This document shows positions 11,935 through 25,900 of a DNA stretch of 64,000 nt, one piece after another. This stretch comes from Achatina immaculata (Eukaryota; Mollusca; Gastropoda; Stylommatophora; Achatinidae). A model generated the notes under the pieces. It had not been told where the DNA came from, did no database searches, and was given only the letters and a program-made list of their open reading frames with translations. Location: assembly GCA_009760885.1 (NCBI GenBank), contig CM019714.1, forward strand, positions 4,892,312 through 4,956,311. The letters are read 5' to 3'. Within the stretch, counting starts at the first letter, position 1, and each line of letters begins with the position of its first letter. A program made the position numbers and the translations under genes.

Positions 11935-12525
11935 GTATCTGCTGTTAGTCTGTGAGATGAGGACAGTGATAAGAAATGTTTTCTTATCTCCTCTATCTGC
12001 TGTTAGTCTGTGAGATGAGGACAGTGATAAGAAATGTTTTCTTATCTCCTCTATCTGCTGTTAGTCTGTGAGATGAGGACAGTGATAAGAAATGTTTTCT
12101 TATCTCCTCTATCTGCTGTTAGTCTGTGAGCAGAGGACAATGATAAGAAATGTTTTCTTATCTCCTCTATCTGCTGTTAGTCTGTGAGCAGAGGACAATG
12201 ATAAGAAATGTTTTCTTATCTCCTCTATCTGCTGTTAGTCTGTGAGATGAGGACAGTGATAAGAAATGTTTTCTTATCTCCTCTATCTGCTGTTAGTCTG
12301 TGAGCAGAGGACAATGATAAGAAATGTTTTCTTATCTCCTCTATCTGCTGTTAGTCTGTGAGCTGAGGACAATGATAAGAAATGTTTTCTTATCTCCTCT
12401 ATCTGCTGTTAGTCTGTGAGCTGAGAACAATGATAAGAAATGTTTTCTTATCTCCTCTATCTGCTGTTAGTCTGTGAGCTGAGGACAATGATAAGGAATG
12501 TTTTCTTATCTCCTCTATCTCATAA
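11935..12525. repeat. 58-bp minisatellite with a perfect hairpin in each unit
   Basis: Ten units of CTATCTGCTGTTAGTCTGTG, AGATGAGGACAGT and a terminal palindrome. Each unit holds GATAAGAAA-TGT-TTTCTTATC, a 9-bp inverted repeat with a 3-base loop. One unit has a G in place of an A in the left arm (about 12493); the others keep the dyad. Confidence 0.95.
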
Positions 12526-12774
12526 AAATATGGCCAGTTTATTCTGGTTTGTTTATTTGTTTGTCTGTCTGTTTATTTGTTTCAGTTAAACAAAAGCTTA
12601 GATAATTCTCAATTTTTATACAACAGTTGCCAGACATTGGCTGTTAGCTGCGAGCCTTGATGTATAAACAGTCAACAGGTCTGACACAATTTTGAAAGGA
12701 TAAACCGACATTTAATGTCATGTCACTTAATGAAAAAATATACTTCCACAAAGCCAAAGATTATTTCTATATTT

Positions 12775-13025
12775 TCACACAACCCGTAGAACATTTCTAT
12801 GTGTTCACAAAGCCGGTAGAACATTTCTATATTTTAACATGGCTATTAGAACATTTCTATACTCCCACAGTCAGTAGAACATTACTTTCACATGGCTATT
12901 AGATCATTTATATACTCTCACAGTCAGTAGAACATTTCTATATTTTCACACAGTCAGTAGAACATTTCTATACTTTCACATGGCTATTAGAACATTTCTG
13001 TACTTTCATAAAGTCAGTAGAACAG
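12775..13025. repeat. minisatellite of about 30 bp, degenerate
   Basis: Units contain AGAACATTTCTATATTTTCA with variants of CACAGTCAGT or CATGGCTATT. About nine copies are present, with drift in length. Confidence 0.85.
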
Positions 13026-13662
13026 TTTAAAGATTAGCTCCTATTTACTGCATTTTAAAACTTAATATTTTATGCATTTGTGAAATGCATATAAGTACCT
13101 ATAAAAAATAGATAAAATTATCCTCATTTATAAAAATAGATAATGACATTTGTAATTGTGGGTTGCAGACGATATAAAATATTTTAGATGCTTTGATTTT
13201 CTACTTTCTTGCCCAGACATGACCAAACAAACAAGAAATGTCAGATCTAAACAGATAAGTTTAGCAAAACAAAAACTTCACAGTTTATGACTTCCCAGAA
13301 TGCTACAGTATCAAACAAACAATCTTAATGTGTTCTTGGTTCACTATGTCTTGTCTTGTAACTAGCTTTTGCTGCTATTACTTTGGTTTTTTTTTTCTTT
13401 CCCTTGATCACATCTCTGCATTTAGAATTTTAGAAACAGAATTACTGAGATAAAATTATTTCTTAACATTTTTCTTATCTTCAGAAATAAGTTTTCTGTC
13501 ATACCTTTATAAAGTAGTTCATGACTACAAATAACAAAAGTACGTATCAAATTTATCTTGTATCATATCAGAAACAAAACCATGCGGATAACAACCTACA
13601 TTCACAAAAGTTCCACATAAGAAAGAACTGGTCTGCCAGAATTATGAGCCAAGTTGTTTCTC
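13026..13662. other. AT-rich spacer and presumed 3' UTR of the KIAA2012-like gene
   Basis: Unique sequence lies downstream of the minus-strand stop codon. I see no convincing AATAAA on the minus strand close to the stop, so the transcript end is not placed. Confidence 0.4.
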
Positions 13663-13909
13663 TCAGTACTGTGCCAGTTTGGCCAACTCAAACTCGGGTA
13701 TATCCAAACCAAGCCACTGCAAAAGCTCAAAGTACGAGAAGACAAACGCCCTGTTGACCTGATGTGCTTGGGTCAGCTGAGAAGCTTCGTCAAGTAGTGA
13801 CCTGTTAAACCATAATTTGGCCTCAAGTTCTGCTTTTTCTCTGGCCATCTCTTCAGCCAATCGTTGAGCTTCTTCAAATGCCTTCTTGGCTTCTTCAGCC
13901 TGTCTCAGT
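13663..13909 (-). CDS. KIAA2012: KIAA2012-like exon, terminal (residues 787-868)
   Basis: The acceptor is TTATTTTTTAG before 13909. One base of the split Arg codon starts the exon, and the stop is at 13665-13663. It encodes the end of the coiled coil (AEEAKKAFEEAQRLAEEMAR) and then the C-terminal tail with AFVFSYFELLQ and WLGLDIP. This tail is the strongest family evidence: an aromatic motif after a Leu/Ala-rich helix matches the vertebrate C terminus. Confidence 0.87.
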
Positions 13910-16900
13910 CTAAAAAATAAATGTAAAAAAGGCTTTTAGTAGTCGAGTTTTCCAGGCCACACATACTGAACTTGTATTAGTGTATTACTGACGTGTCGAA
14001 GGCATCAAGAGATGGAATTTTGTGGACTTTATCTTGATAGACTTACACGTTGTTGTTATGCTTGTAAGAGTTGGTAACACTACCAAAAAAGGCATTCTTG
14101 TCTCTATAGTACACCCCGAGTGAAACACCAACAATGCCAGGTTCGCAACTGCTACAACAAAAACACAACAGTGTCACATATGAAAACTGTGACAGGACTT
14201 CCAACTCACTCGACGACGGACTAACAGCTAGAAAACTCCATGAAGGTAATAATAATCCAACTACAAGGATGCACATCAAAACATTTATTGAATGAAGAAA
14301 TGAACGATGAAAAAATGGAGATGAGACAAGAAGACAAGTTGCCAACATGACAGGTTGAATCAACAAACACTACAAGAGCTTCCCGGCGCGTAGTCAGCGC
14401 CATGAGGAAGAAAATACTGACAACTGTAAGTAATTATGGAGAACTACTTACAAATTTGTCAACTTCAAGAACAAACAATTCTGTCTTGACAAGGACAACA
14501 CTACTATCAGCCTACACTCTAACACAGAAAAAACTTGTCCTAAAGGACAATATGCTGAAACTGAAATCTACTACATCACTGAAACTGAAATCTACTACAT
14601 CACTGAGTCTACTACTTGTAAACTTCTGAACTGGAAAACATGACTACTGAGCAAAGCTACTACAAGAATCCTTCTCTTACTCCAGCTTAAATATCCCATA
14701 CTAATTCTTCCCATGATTCCTGAATATTCTATCATGAAGAAAAGCTCACTCTACGTGAATAATCATGTTTTTCTAAACTCTGGTTTCTTAAACAAACAAT
14801 TTCCTAAAAAGAAAACTAACTCTCTATTACTAAATTTAGCCTGTTGTGTCAACAGATATTCTAAAGTTGAGGGTAAAAACTTTTCCTAATTAAACTTAGA
14901 AATCCCGTGCAAATTCACGCTACCCATCAAAGTTACCTGAGCTGACTAACTTTTCCCTTGGGACTGAGATTACTCATTCTAAAAAAAATAAAAAAATCCG
15001 ATATTACAAGGGACATAATCAAGTACCTTTACTATTAAAGCTTATAACCTCCCTTATACTAACACTATACTATCACAATATTTTGTTACAAGATCTTGCA
15101 GTTGATATGTACATGTGTAAGAATCTGTCGATGTATTATTCAGGATATAGCTTAACCTAAAAATGGGTACCACACGATATTCTCCACATGCCTTAATGGC
15201 ATGGAAATGGAGATTTTACCTTTTTCTACATTTAAAACATCACATGTGTATCATACAAGTATAAATATCATCATACATGAGACATGTAACATCAAGCATC
15301 ACATAACTGTATGATGCATTTAACATATGTGTAAGATGTAACATTCACACAATACACTAAAAAAAAAAAAAAATATTCCACATCAAATACCAACATCTTA
15401 CCTATCCTCCAGCTCCTTCTTCTGTCTCTCTTCCTCCTCCTCCTTCTTCATCCTCTCATACTGCAGTCTCTCTTCTAGTGCCATTCTGGACAACATAAGC
15501 TCCTCTGCTGTCTTCTTCTCCTCTTCTTCTTTCAGTTTCTGCAGCATCAATTCTGAGAGCAGTATGCAGGTAAGTGAGTACAAATATTAACAGTAACAAT
15601 GTCAACAACTCGCAGAGCTTTAGAAACGGATGTATGTAGTCTCAGCTATTATGTTTAATAGTGATGTCAAAACAGTGATAAATCTCAGCTATTATGTTTA
15701 AAAGTGATGTCAAAACAGTGATAAATCTCAGCTATTATGTTTAACAGTGAGGCCAAAACTGTGATAAATCTCAGCTATTATGTTTAAAAGTGATGTCAAA
15801 ACAGTGATAAATCTCAGCTATTATGTTTAACAGTGAGGCTAAAACAGTGATAAATCTCAGCTATTATGTTTAATAGTGATGTCAAAACAGTGATAAATCT
15901 CAGCTATTATGTTTAAAAGTGATGTCAAAACAGTGATAAATCTCAGCTATTATGTTTAACAGTGAGGCTAAAACAGTGATAAATCTCAGCTATTATGTTT
16001 AACAGTGAGGCTAAAACAGTGATAAATCTCAGCTATTATGTTTAATAGTGATGTCAAAACAGTGATAAATCTCAGCTATTATGTTTAATAGTGATGTCAA
16101 AACAGTGATAAATCTCAGCTATTATGTTTAACAGTGAGGCCAAAACAGTGATAAATCTCAGCTATTATGTTTAATAGTGAGGCCAAAACAGTGATAAATC
16201 TTAGCCACAAGAAGAAATCTTCTTCTTCTTCTTCGTTCGCATTGTCTGTCTATATCTGCAGTCCTGTCTCTTGGATAAATTTCACTGTTTTTTGTAATTC
16301 ATGTATGGAACCGTAGAGCTTATCTTCTTTAGTGGTTTCACTGGGCCAGTAATTATTTCTCAGTGACTCGTAGTTGATGCAGTTCTGGAGGATATGTTCC
16401 ACAGTTTGGGGCACCTGGGCACATGTACACAGATTAGTAGTACCAACCTTAAACTTTGTATACATATGACTTCGGAGTCGGCTGTGTCCTGTTCGGAGAC
16501 GGAAGATGGTGACTTGTTCCTTTCTGTTTAGCATGTGATAGTCATCATGTGGTGGTGTTTGTGGCTTCCTGTAGGTTTTTATCATGCTTTTCTTCTGATT
16601 ATAAGTGACTGGTATGTCTGGCTGCTCCATTTCAGTGCCCTCTTTGGCCAGTTGGTCAGCTTTCTCATTGCCTGGTATCCCATAGTGGGAGGGAATCCAT
16701 TGCAAAGTGACTCCATGTTGTAAGCCAATTTTTGACAAGGCATCCTTAAGGTCTGGTAGTTTATTGCACTGAAGAGCCTCCAGTACTGATCTTGCATCTG
16801 TGAGAATTACTACAGGACATGTATCAATTCTGGAGTCTGATAGTTTTTCAACTGCAGCAATAATTGCCCTAACTTCTGCATCAAAGTTGTTGCAGTATTT

Positions 16901-19900
16901 ACCAGTGGGTATGGAAATCTTGTCAATGGTGTTGTTTGGATATTCAATATATGCTCCTGCCCCTCCATTCTTTATGGCATTATGTGCAGATCCATCTGTA
17001 TACACACGTATCCAGGTGTCACATGGATATTTGTCATCTAGAACACTAAGTGTGGCTGTTGATCTTACAAGACTACTCTGCATCTCACCATTCTGCACAC
17101 CTTTCACTTCAGTCTGAATAGATATTTGTGTATAATCTGCTTCTTTCCATGGTGTATGCTCTGGTACAGATAATGGAGTGACTACAGTTGGAAGGTCAGG
17201 TATCAGCTTACGCATACGCTTGGCCTGATGAATGAAGCTGCTTCTTTTAAGCCGTCCTAATGCCAAGTTATTGAATCTCTCCTTCAGGGGATGGCTTACA
17301 GAGCTAAGGAATTTTTCTCCCATGGTCATGACCTTTGTGTCTCTACGTTCCTTTAGCGGTTGAACACCAACTATTTTCTGCATTTCTACTATTGGTGTGG
17401 ACCTCATGGCACCTGTGATAATCCGTAGTGACTGATTTTGAAACAAGAAGAAATGAGAGAAAGAGCACCCAGACCACCAAAGAAATGATGCCTGCTACCA
17501 GCTGAACAGAGAAGAGCAAGTCATCATCCTAGGCTACGTGCCGGGGACAACAGGCTAAGATACCATCTGTACAACAAATTCAAGATAGGATCAACTGATG
17601 AATGTGGAATCAATAATATGACAACAGAGCACATACTGCTGGAGTGCCCAACATATGAACAACAGAGCACATACTGCTGGAGTGCCCAACATATGAACAA
17701 CAGAGAAGACAAACATGGACAACTACTACACCAGTCCAAAACAAACTGTAAGGGGATGTCCACTCCCTCCAGATGACCACCAACTGCTTCAAAAGTATAC
17801 AAGTTAACATCTGAAAATGTCTGAAGAAGAAGATTCAAGGAAGCATTGTCACTCCTAAGAATTCAGCACTTCTGTCAAGAGATAAAAGATGACCTACAGT
17901 GACTGGTAAAATGTGCAGAAATAAAGCAAATGTCAAATCATACCTGGATACATGTCATAACTGGCCATTTTGTAACTCTGCATGTTTTAATGGTGAAATG
18001 TGCTTGCTCACTTTGTTTCTTTCCTTCTACCTGCTATTTCTCTCTACTCACCATGTCTCCTCATTGTGTTACTCCTTCCTTCCTTCTATGTCTCTCTACT
18101 CACCATGTCTCCTCATCTCCTCCTCTTGCTGCTTCCTCTTTATCTCTTCCAGCTTCCTCTTGTACTCTTCCTTCATCCTCCTCTCTCTCTCAGCCTCTGC
18201 CTTCTGTCTCCTCTCAGCTTCTTCTGCCTCCACTCTCTCTCTCTCCTCGGTTTCCTTCTGTAGCTGCTTACGCAATCTGAAACAACACAAACTTCTTGAT
18301 GGCTGTTGCTTTGTTGTTTATTGCTTGATTGTTGCTCTGTGTTGTGTATTGTTTGATTGTTCCTCTGTGTTGTATATTGCTTGATTGTTGCTCTGTGTTG
18401 TGTATTGTTTGATTGTTGCTCTGTGTTGTGTATTGCTTGATTGTTGCTCTGTGTTGTGTAATGTTTGATTGTTGCTCTGTGTTGTGTATTGTTTGATTGT
18501 TGCTCTGTGTTGTGTATTGCTTGATTGTTGCTCTGTGTTGTGTATTGTTTGATTGTTGCTCTGTGTTGTGTATTGTTTGATTGTTGCTCTGTGTTGTGTA
18601 TTGCTTGATTGTTGCTCTGTGTTGTGTATTGCTTGATTGTTGCTCTGTGTTGTGTATTGCTTGATTGTTGCTCTGTGTTGTGTATTGCTTGATTGTTGCT
18701 CTGTGTTGTGTATTGCTTGATTGTTGCTCTGTGTTGTGTATTGCTTGATTGTTGCTCTGTGTTGTGTATTGTTTAATAACTTTTCCTCTATATTGTGTAT
18801 TGCTTGATGACTGTTAGTCTATGTTGTGTAACAACAATTTCTACAATTGTTTAATAATCTTCTTTTCACTATGTCTTGTGATATGTGTCTGATGAAGAAA
18901 TGAAATGAAGTATCATCTCTTCCATTCACATGATATATTAAATTATATATATATATATGATATTTGAGTAACTGCAGATTTATCTAAGACACATTTATCT
19001 CAGTCTAGGACACATTTATTTCAGTCAGAGACATATTTATCTCAGTCTAAGGAACTAATAAAACATAATGCCAGTCCTATGTGACAATTAATGGCACATA
19101 ATGGATGTAAGATGTAAGGAACTAATGCCACTTCATTGGTGACATTATTTTTGTGTCAAGATTTCTAAATTACATTCTCTTGGTACCTCACAAACTGTAC
19201 TCACATATTACTTCAAATATTTAATCTACACATTTTATTTCAAATATTTAATCTACACATTATATTTCAAATATTTAATCTACACATTTTATTTCAAATA
19301 TTTAATCTACACATTATATTTCAAATATTTAATCTACACATTTTATTTCAAATATTTAATCTACACATTTTATTTCAAATATTTAATCTACACATTTTAC
19401 TTCAAATATTTAATCTACACATTTTACTTCAAATATTTAATCTACACATTTTACTTCAAATATTTAATCTACACATTCACAAACTGCACCGACTGATCCG
19501 ATGATGACACTTATTTATTCAAATACTCTACTGGACTGTGTTACACTCAAGAAAACAAAAACATTTAACTGAACATTTATGTTGTGTGTCCGAGCAACAT
19601 ATGGCAGAATGAAATCATATTCATATGCGCTGAATTAACACATACAAAATAATTCAATATTTAAAAAATATTAATGAAACTGACAGATGTCTTGTTAGTA
19701 CCTTACTTATTTAACTTGTATACTGAAAATATAATGAGGAATGTTAGAGAAGATGTAGACAAAGAATATTACGATGCCATAACAATTGGAGGTTATGAAA
19801 TACCAGAGATTAGATATGCTGATGACACAGTGTTACTGTCCACAACACAAAAAGGAATGGAAAAACTAATTATGTTAATCCATAAGAATAGTGAAGAGCA

Positions 19901-22900
19901 AAACCTCTATCTTAATGATAGAGACAAAAATACTTGTCTATTTCTCTATATAGAAATATATATTTCTATATAAAAAAAACTAAATTGATGACAACTGACA
20001 AAACAAACAAGGCAGCTGATATATATATCAATGAGGAAAAATTGGAAGAAGTGGAGAGTTTTGAATATCTTGGATCACTACCTACTAATAATGGAGATAC
20101 AATGAAGGAAATTAAAAGGAGGACATCTATCGCTCTTCAGAAAGTAAAACAAATAAAGAATCTGTGGAGAGGAGCAGACAGAACTATAAAAATAAGATTT
20201 TTAAGGGCATGCATCTTTCCCATCGCAACATATGCCTGTGAGACCTGTACACTTAACAAAACAGCTGAGAAACACATAAATGCCTTTGAATATAAATGCT
20301 ACAGAAGAGTTCTTCAAATATCATGGACACAAAAAAGAACAAATATATCCATACTACAAGAACTTAATATTGAAGAAGGCTGGCTAGTAAAGAGGATTAA
20401 AGAGAGAAAACTTAAATATTTTGGACATATTAAACGTCATGATAATCTAGAGAAGACCGTCTTGGAAGGATACATAATGAGAAAAAGAAAGAGAGGAAGA
20501 CCAAGGTGAAGATAGCTGCAAGACATCGTTGATGATCTGCAAATGGATGCATCAGCAGCAGGCCATCTTGCTCACAACCGAGAGGCCTACAGGAGAGCTG
20601 TTAGGGAGGCAAAGTTCTGCAAGGGACATACAAATGACTGACTCACTGACTGACAGATGTAATTTGCACAGAGCAACTGTTCCCAGAAATGTCCTTGTAT
20701 CTCTTGAAACTGGCATCTTACCTCCTCTCTTCCTCCCCTTTCTTCCTCTGTTCTTCCATTTCTTTCTGAAGCATAATCTGTCTTTCCATTTCCTCTTTTT
20801 CTCGTCTACTTTGCTCTTCCTTCAGCTTTCTCCTGTGCTCCACCTCCTCTCTTCTTCTTGCAGCAGCAGCAGCCTGCTTGGCAGCCCTGGCCTCTCTGTT
20901 GGATATGGTCTTCAGCCTGGACACTGCCTCGTTAACCTGATAATGATGTAGGTTATCATAGAGATAATGGCAATGATGACAATGGAGATGACTGTAGTAA
21001 TGATGTGACAGCCATATTACTAATTGTAGATGCGGACATCAGGATGAGGAAAATCATAAAGATAATAAAATCATGACAGTATAAGATACTTACAGTAATA
21101 CTGACACCCATTCATTCATTAATTATCATGACAGTATAAGATACAGTAATACAAAACCTATTCATTAATTTGAATGGAAAAATGAAAATACTCGGTATAA
21201 AGTGGAATGAATTTAATAACAACACAGAGATAAGACAGATGAGCAAACAACAACCTGTCTCATGGTTGATCAGAAAAAGAAGATCGACATATGTGGGCCA
21301 TGTGATGAGAAGAAACAATCAGAGAATACCAAAACAAGCTATCAAGTGCAGCACAATAGGCTGAAGAAAAAAGAGGCAGACCATGTGAAATACTAATGAG
21401 GACATTGTTAAGAGAAGCCAGTTTAGTGGGCATAACATCCCTTGATGAGGTTGAGAGATTCGCCAAAAACAGGAAAACTTGGCAAACAATTATGTGAGCC
21501 CTATGTGATGTTTAACGGCACGGGAAAGACGTAAGATGTAAGATTCATTAATTATCATGATAGTAGAAGATACTTACAGTAATACTGATAAAATCTGTCC
21601 CATAACATTTTCATGTTGCAGAGGTGTGAAGTGTTAGTGCCTTCACATTTCTAGGCCATTACAGCATTTGAGGTAGGGATGCCAGCACCTGTCCTTACCG
21701 GCTTCGTTTTCCTAAGGAAACCCCAAGTACTCATTTTTTTAGGCGTGTTGATCCCGGTGCCAGTTGGTCTAAAAGATTCCTGAGTGTGAAACTGAACCAG
21801 GAGCCTTCTAACTGGTAGTCGAGTATGGTAACCACTACACCAGTGTGGCACACAATACTGATACCTCTTCAGTTATTACTTATCATGGCAGTAAAAGCTG
21901 GCAGTCATGATCTTCCATTCTTTGAGGTTCCAATGCCTCTTTTCTTGGGACACTTGGTCAGCTCTTTCCAATGATTTTCTCTTAGCTCACATCTCTTTTC
22001 CACTAAGTTTTCCAGTGATTGTCTAGTTTCATGTCCACAAAATCTTCACTGTCTTTTTATTAAGATTTAGCTGCTTGTGTTAAGCAACTTACCCAAGAGC
22101 TTCTTCACTTGTTTTCCAGCTCTTCGCATCTAGTGCTGCATCATTCTCCAAAACCTTTCTCTGTTTTTTGTGTTTTTATTTATTTTTTGTTTGTTTGTTT
22201 GTTCTATTTTCCAAGGAAAGATGAAAGACAAAAACGATGGATCAGAAAGTTTCTAAAGTATTCAAAAATTAGATGACATCGTTTTTAACTTTCCCATGTC
22301 CAATCTCTAAATCACAGATGTCATAATCACCATCATCGTTACAATCATCTTGTAGTAAGAAATATAATGTAAGAAAAATGTGTCTTGACTATTTCTGTAA
22401 GACATTCTTTTCACTTTATACCAACCAAAACATAAAAAACTGGCTTCAGCTTGTGTTTTTCTCGGACTAGATCACAACGAAATGTTATCTAAAACCAACT
22501 TGAATGTGTAAGTTTTTTTTCTTGGACAAGATCAAAACGAAACATTATCTAAAACCAACTTCAGCTTGTAAGTTTTTTTTTCTTGGACAAGATCAAAACG
22601 AAATATTATCTAAAACCAACCTGGGCTTCTACATCAGATTTCTTGTCCTGCAGCTGAGCAGAGGGAGGTGTCTGTTGTTTGGAAACTGGCGACTGTGGAG
22701 ATAGTACTTCAGCATCAAACTTTTGCTCTGGACTTGACTGTTCTCGTATAAAATCAAACTCCAGCTCTGAATCTTCAGTCTTCAGTTCAGGAGATGTTGG
22801 CTGCAGGAATGGATAGAAATTTTTTACAAGATAATAAATCACAAACAACAAATTTTGCCAACGTCTACAACAAATCTTGCCAAGTTCTATGAACAGTGTG

Positions 22901-25900
22901 AAAGCTAGAGTAGATTTCTTATAAAACCTAATCATTCGCTCAAAAGTGCTAGGCAACAAAAGCAGTTAAAAACAGCACATCATATACAACATCACCAGCT
23001 GTATACAACATCACCAGCTGTATACAACAACACCAGCTGTATACAACATCACAAAGCACCTTACATAGTTATTACAACACAAAGGTAAAGGTCATAAAGA
23101 CATATAAGGGGCATGGTGTTAGTACCCACATTTTCCTTGACTAGAAGGTCATGTGATCAGCAAAACACCTGGCCATTTTTACTTCCCCGTCTCCAAGAGG
23201 AACCAGACACCCATTTCTACACCTGGGTCATGCACCCATTTCTACACCTGGGTCATGTACCCATTTCTACACCTGGGTCATGCACCCATTTCTACACCTG
23301 GGTCATGTACCCATTTCTACACCTGGGTCATGTACCCATTTCTACACCTGGGTCATGCACCCATTTCTACACCTGGGTCATGTACCCATTTCTACACCTG
23401 GGTCATGCACCCATTTCTACACCTGGGTCATGTACCCATTTCTACAACTGAGCCAGCTACCAATTTCTACAACTGGGTCATGTACCCATTTCTACATCTG
23501 AGCCAGCTACCAATTTCTACAACTGGGTCATGTACCCATTTCTACAACTGAGCCAGGTACAAATTTCTACATCTGAGCCAGCTACCAATTTCTACATCTG
23601 AGCCAGGTACCCATTTCTACAACTGAGCCAGGTACCAATTTCTACAACTGGGTCATGTACCCATTTCTACAACTGAGCCAGGTACCCATTTCTACAACTG
23701 GGTCATGTACCCATTTCTACAACTGAGCCAGGTACCCATTTCTACAACTGAGCCAGCTACCAATTTCTACATCTGAGCCAGGTACCCATTTCTACAACTG
23801 GGTCATGTACCCATTTCTAAAACTGAGTCAGGTACCCATTTCTACAACTGGGTCATGTACCCATTTCTACAACTGAGTCAGGTACCCATTTCTACAATTT
23901 GGTACTGGGACACCTCTACCTACACTTGAACCACCAATCTTTGCCATGAGAAACTAATACACTAAAAAGTTCACTACTCTAGCACCCAAAAAACACACAC
24001 ATACACACACACCACACACACACACACATTATGAGATCTATATACAACATAAACATCATCTCACATGCTTATCACATGAGTTGTGTACAACATAAACACC
24101 AATCTCATACATTTGTCATATCAGCACAACTCCACCAATTTAAAACATGTCCTCCAGCTCTTCTAAAGTTCTGTTGCAGTATTATGCTCCCATGAAAATA
24201 ACAGTAAATTTCATTTTTGTGTTTTTAGATTTAACCCTCATTAGATTTCACCTATATTATGTTTAGCCCACATAATATCTGAAATACATTCAAGTTCATA
24301 CTCTGAAGTTCAAGAGTCTACCATTATATCAGCAGCCATTAGCTAATGTTGGTGTTTACCTTGGATTAAGTGATATCTGGTTAGTCTACTCAACAATCCA
24401 TTAATCTGATTTCTATGATATACCTTGGATTCAGTGATCTCTACAAAGACATACCTTGGATTCAGTGACCTCTACAAAGACATACCTTGGATTCAGTGAC
24501 CTCTGCAAAGACATACCTTGGATTCAGTGACCTCTGGAGTTGTTTCTCTAAGAGACAAGTCAGCTTCTTCAGTTTTCAATGATTCTTCCTGTAACTCTTC
24601 AACTCTTGAGTTCACAGATGGTTGCTCCACAGGAAGTACTTTCTTCTTTATCTTTTCTTTCTTGCCTTTCTTCTTTGTTTTTGTTACTGTTATTTCTTTG
24701 TGCGGGGGTGGATGTCCCCTGTTGATGTTGTTTTCTTTGGGCATGCCTGGAACATGGCAACAATGAATAGAACATCCAGAAAATGTCAGTTTCTGATGCT
24801 GATCCTTTTATTTATTTATTTATTTTTTGGTAAAATTAGGAACTCAACAAATTCATCACTTGACTGAATTATCTTCTTGCATGAACCTAGGAATGTTTGT
24901 TCACATATTCTTTACTTTGGATAAAAAATTAACATTGCTGACTGATTACTTCAGACAAGGAACATTTATTATTATTTAGTTTGTATCTCTTTCATTCAAT
25001 TTTTTATCCGCTTTTTCACTTTTTAAAACTCATACAATACTACAATTTTAATGATTGTGACTTGCCTAAAATTTTCTAACATCATTTTCTAACATTATAC
25101 ACACAATTTGGCACATTATATGTGTTGACTATCTAGATACAAATAATTAATATAAGCCATGTTCAGCTCCCTCAAGATGTCTGTTTGTCCCCTCAACACT
25201 GAAAGGTAACTGAGGAAGGAGACATGCCAGTTTCTACACAGAAATGTCCCCATTTTGAAGCCACATTCTGTTGCTAGAATTGAACCATGTTACAAAATGT
25301 AAACAGTGAAAACCGAACCAAATGTCCTTCCCGTGGTTGTGGATTGTACCAGTAAGAAAAACTTGGATTCACTTAAAAACTTTCAGCAAAGTTAGTGAAG
25401 GAAAAGAAAGGAAGACATTCTTTGTCATCTCCTCACTTCTGATTCTGCATTGAAAACAAACATATATATCTTGAATGAGACCAAACTTTGTTCTCTAGAT
25501 AAAGCATCAGACCAAACTTTTCCCTCGAGATAAAACATCAGACCAAACTTTGTCCTCAAAATAAAACATCCGACCAAACTTTATCCTCAAGATAAACCTT
25601 CAGACCAAACTTTGTCCTCTAGACAAGCATCATACCAAACTGTGTCCTCTAGACAAGCATCATACCAAACTTTGTCCTCTAGACAAGCATCATACCAAAC
25701 TTTGTCCTCAAAATAAAACATCCGACCAAACTTTATCCTCAAGATAAACATCAGACCAAACTTTGTTCTCTGTCCTGAAGATGACCAAACTGTCCTGAAG
25801 ATGAACAGCAGGTCAAAGTCTGATCCTTGCTCATTCCTTGTTCTTGTTCTGATCTCTAGTACATTCACTTCTGTTCACATTCACCTGCTCACACTCACAG

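Noticed and set aside
14043..14629. Small ORFs in the 13.9-15.4 kb intron as genes
   Set aside because: Short, overlapping on both strands, with no recognisable motif and no splice-consistent boundaries.
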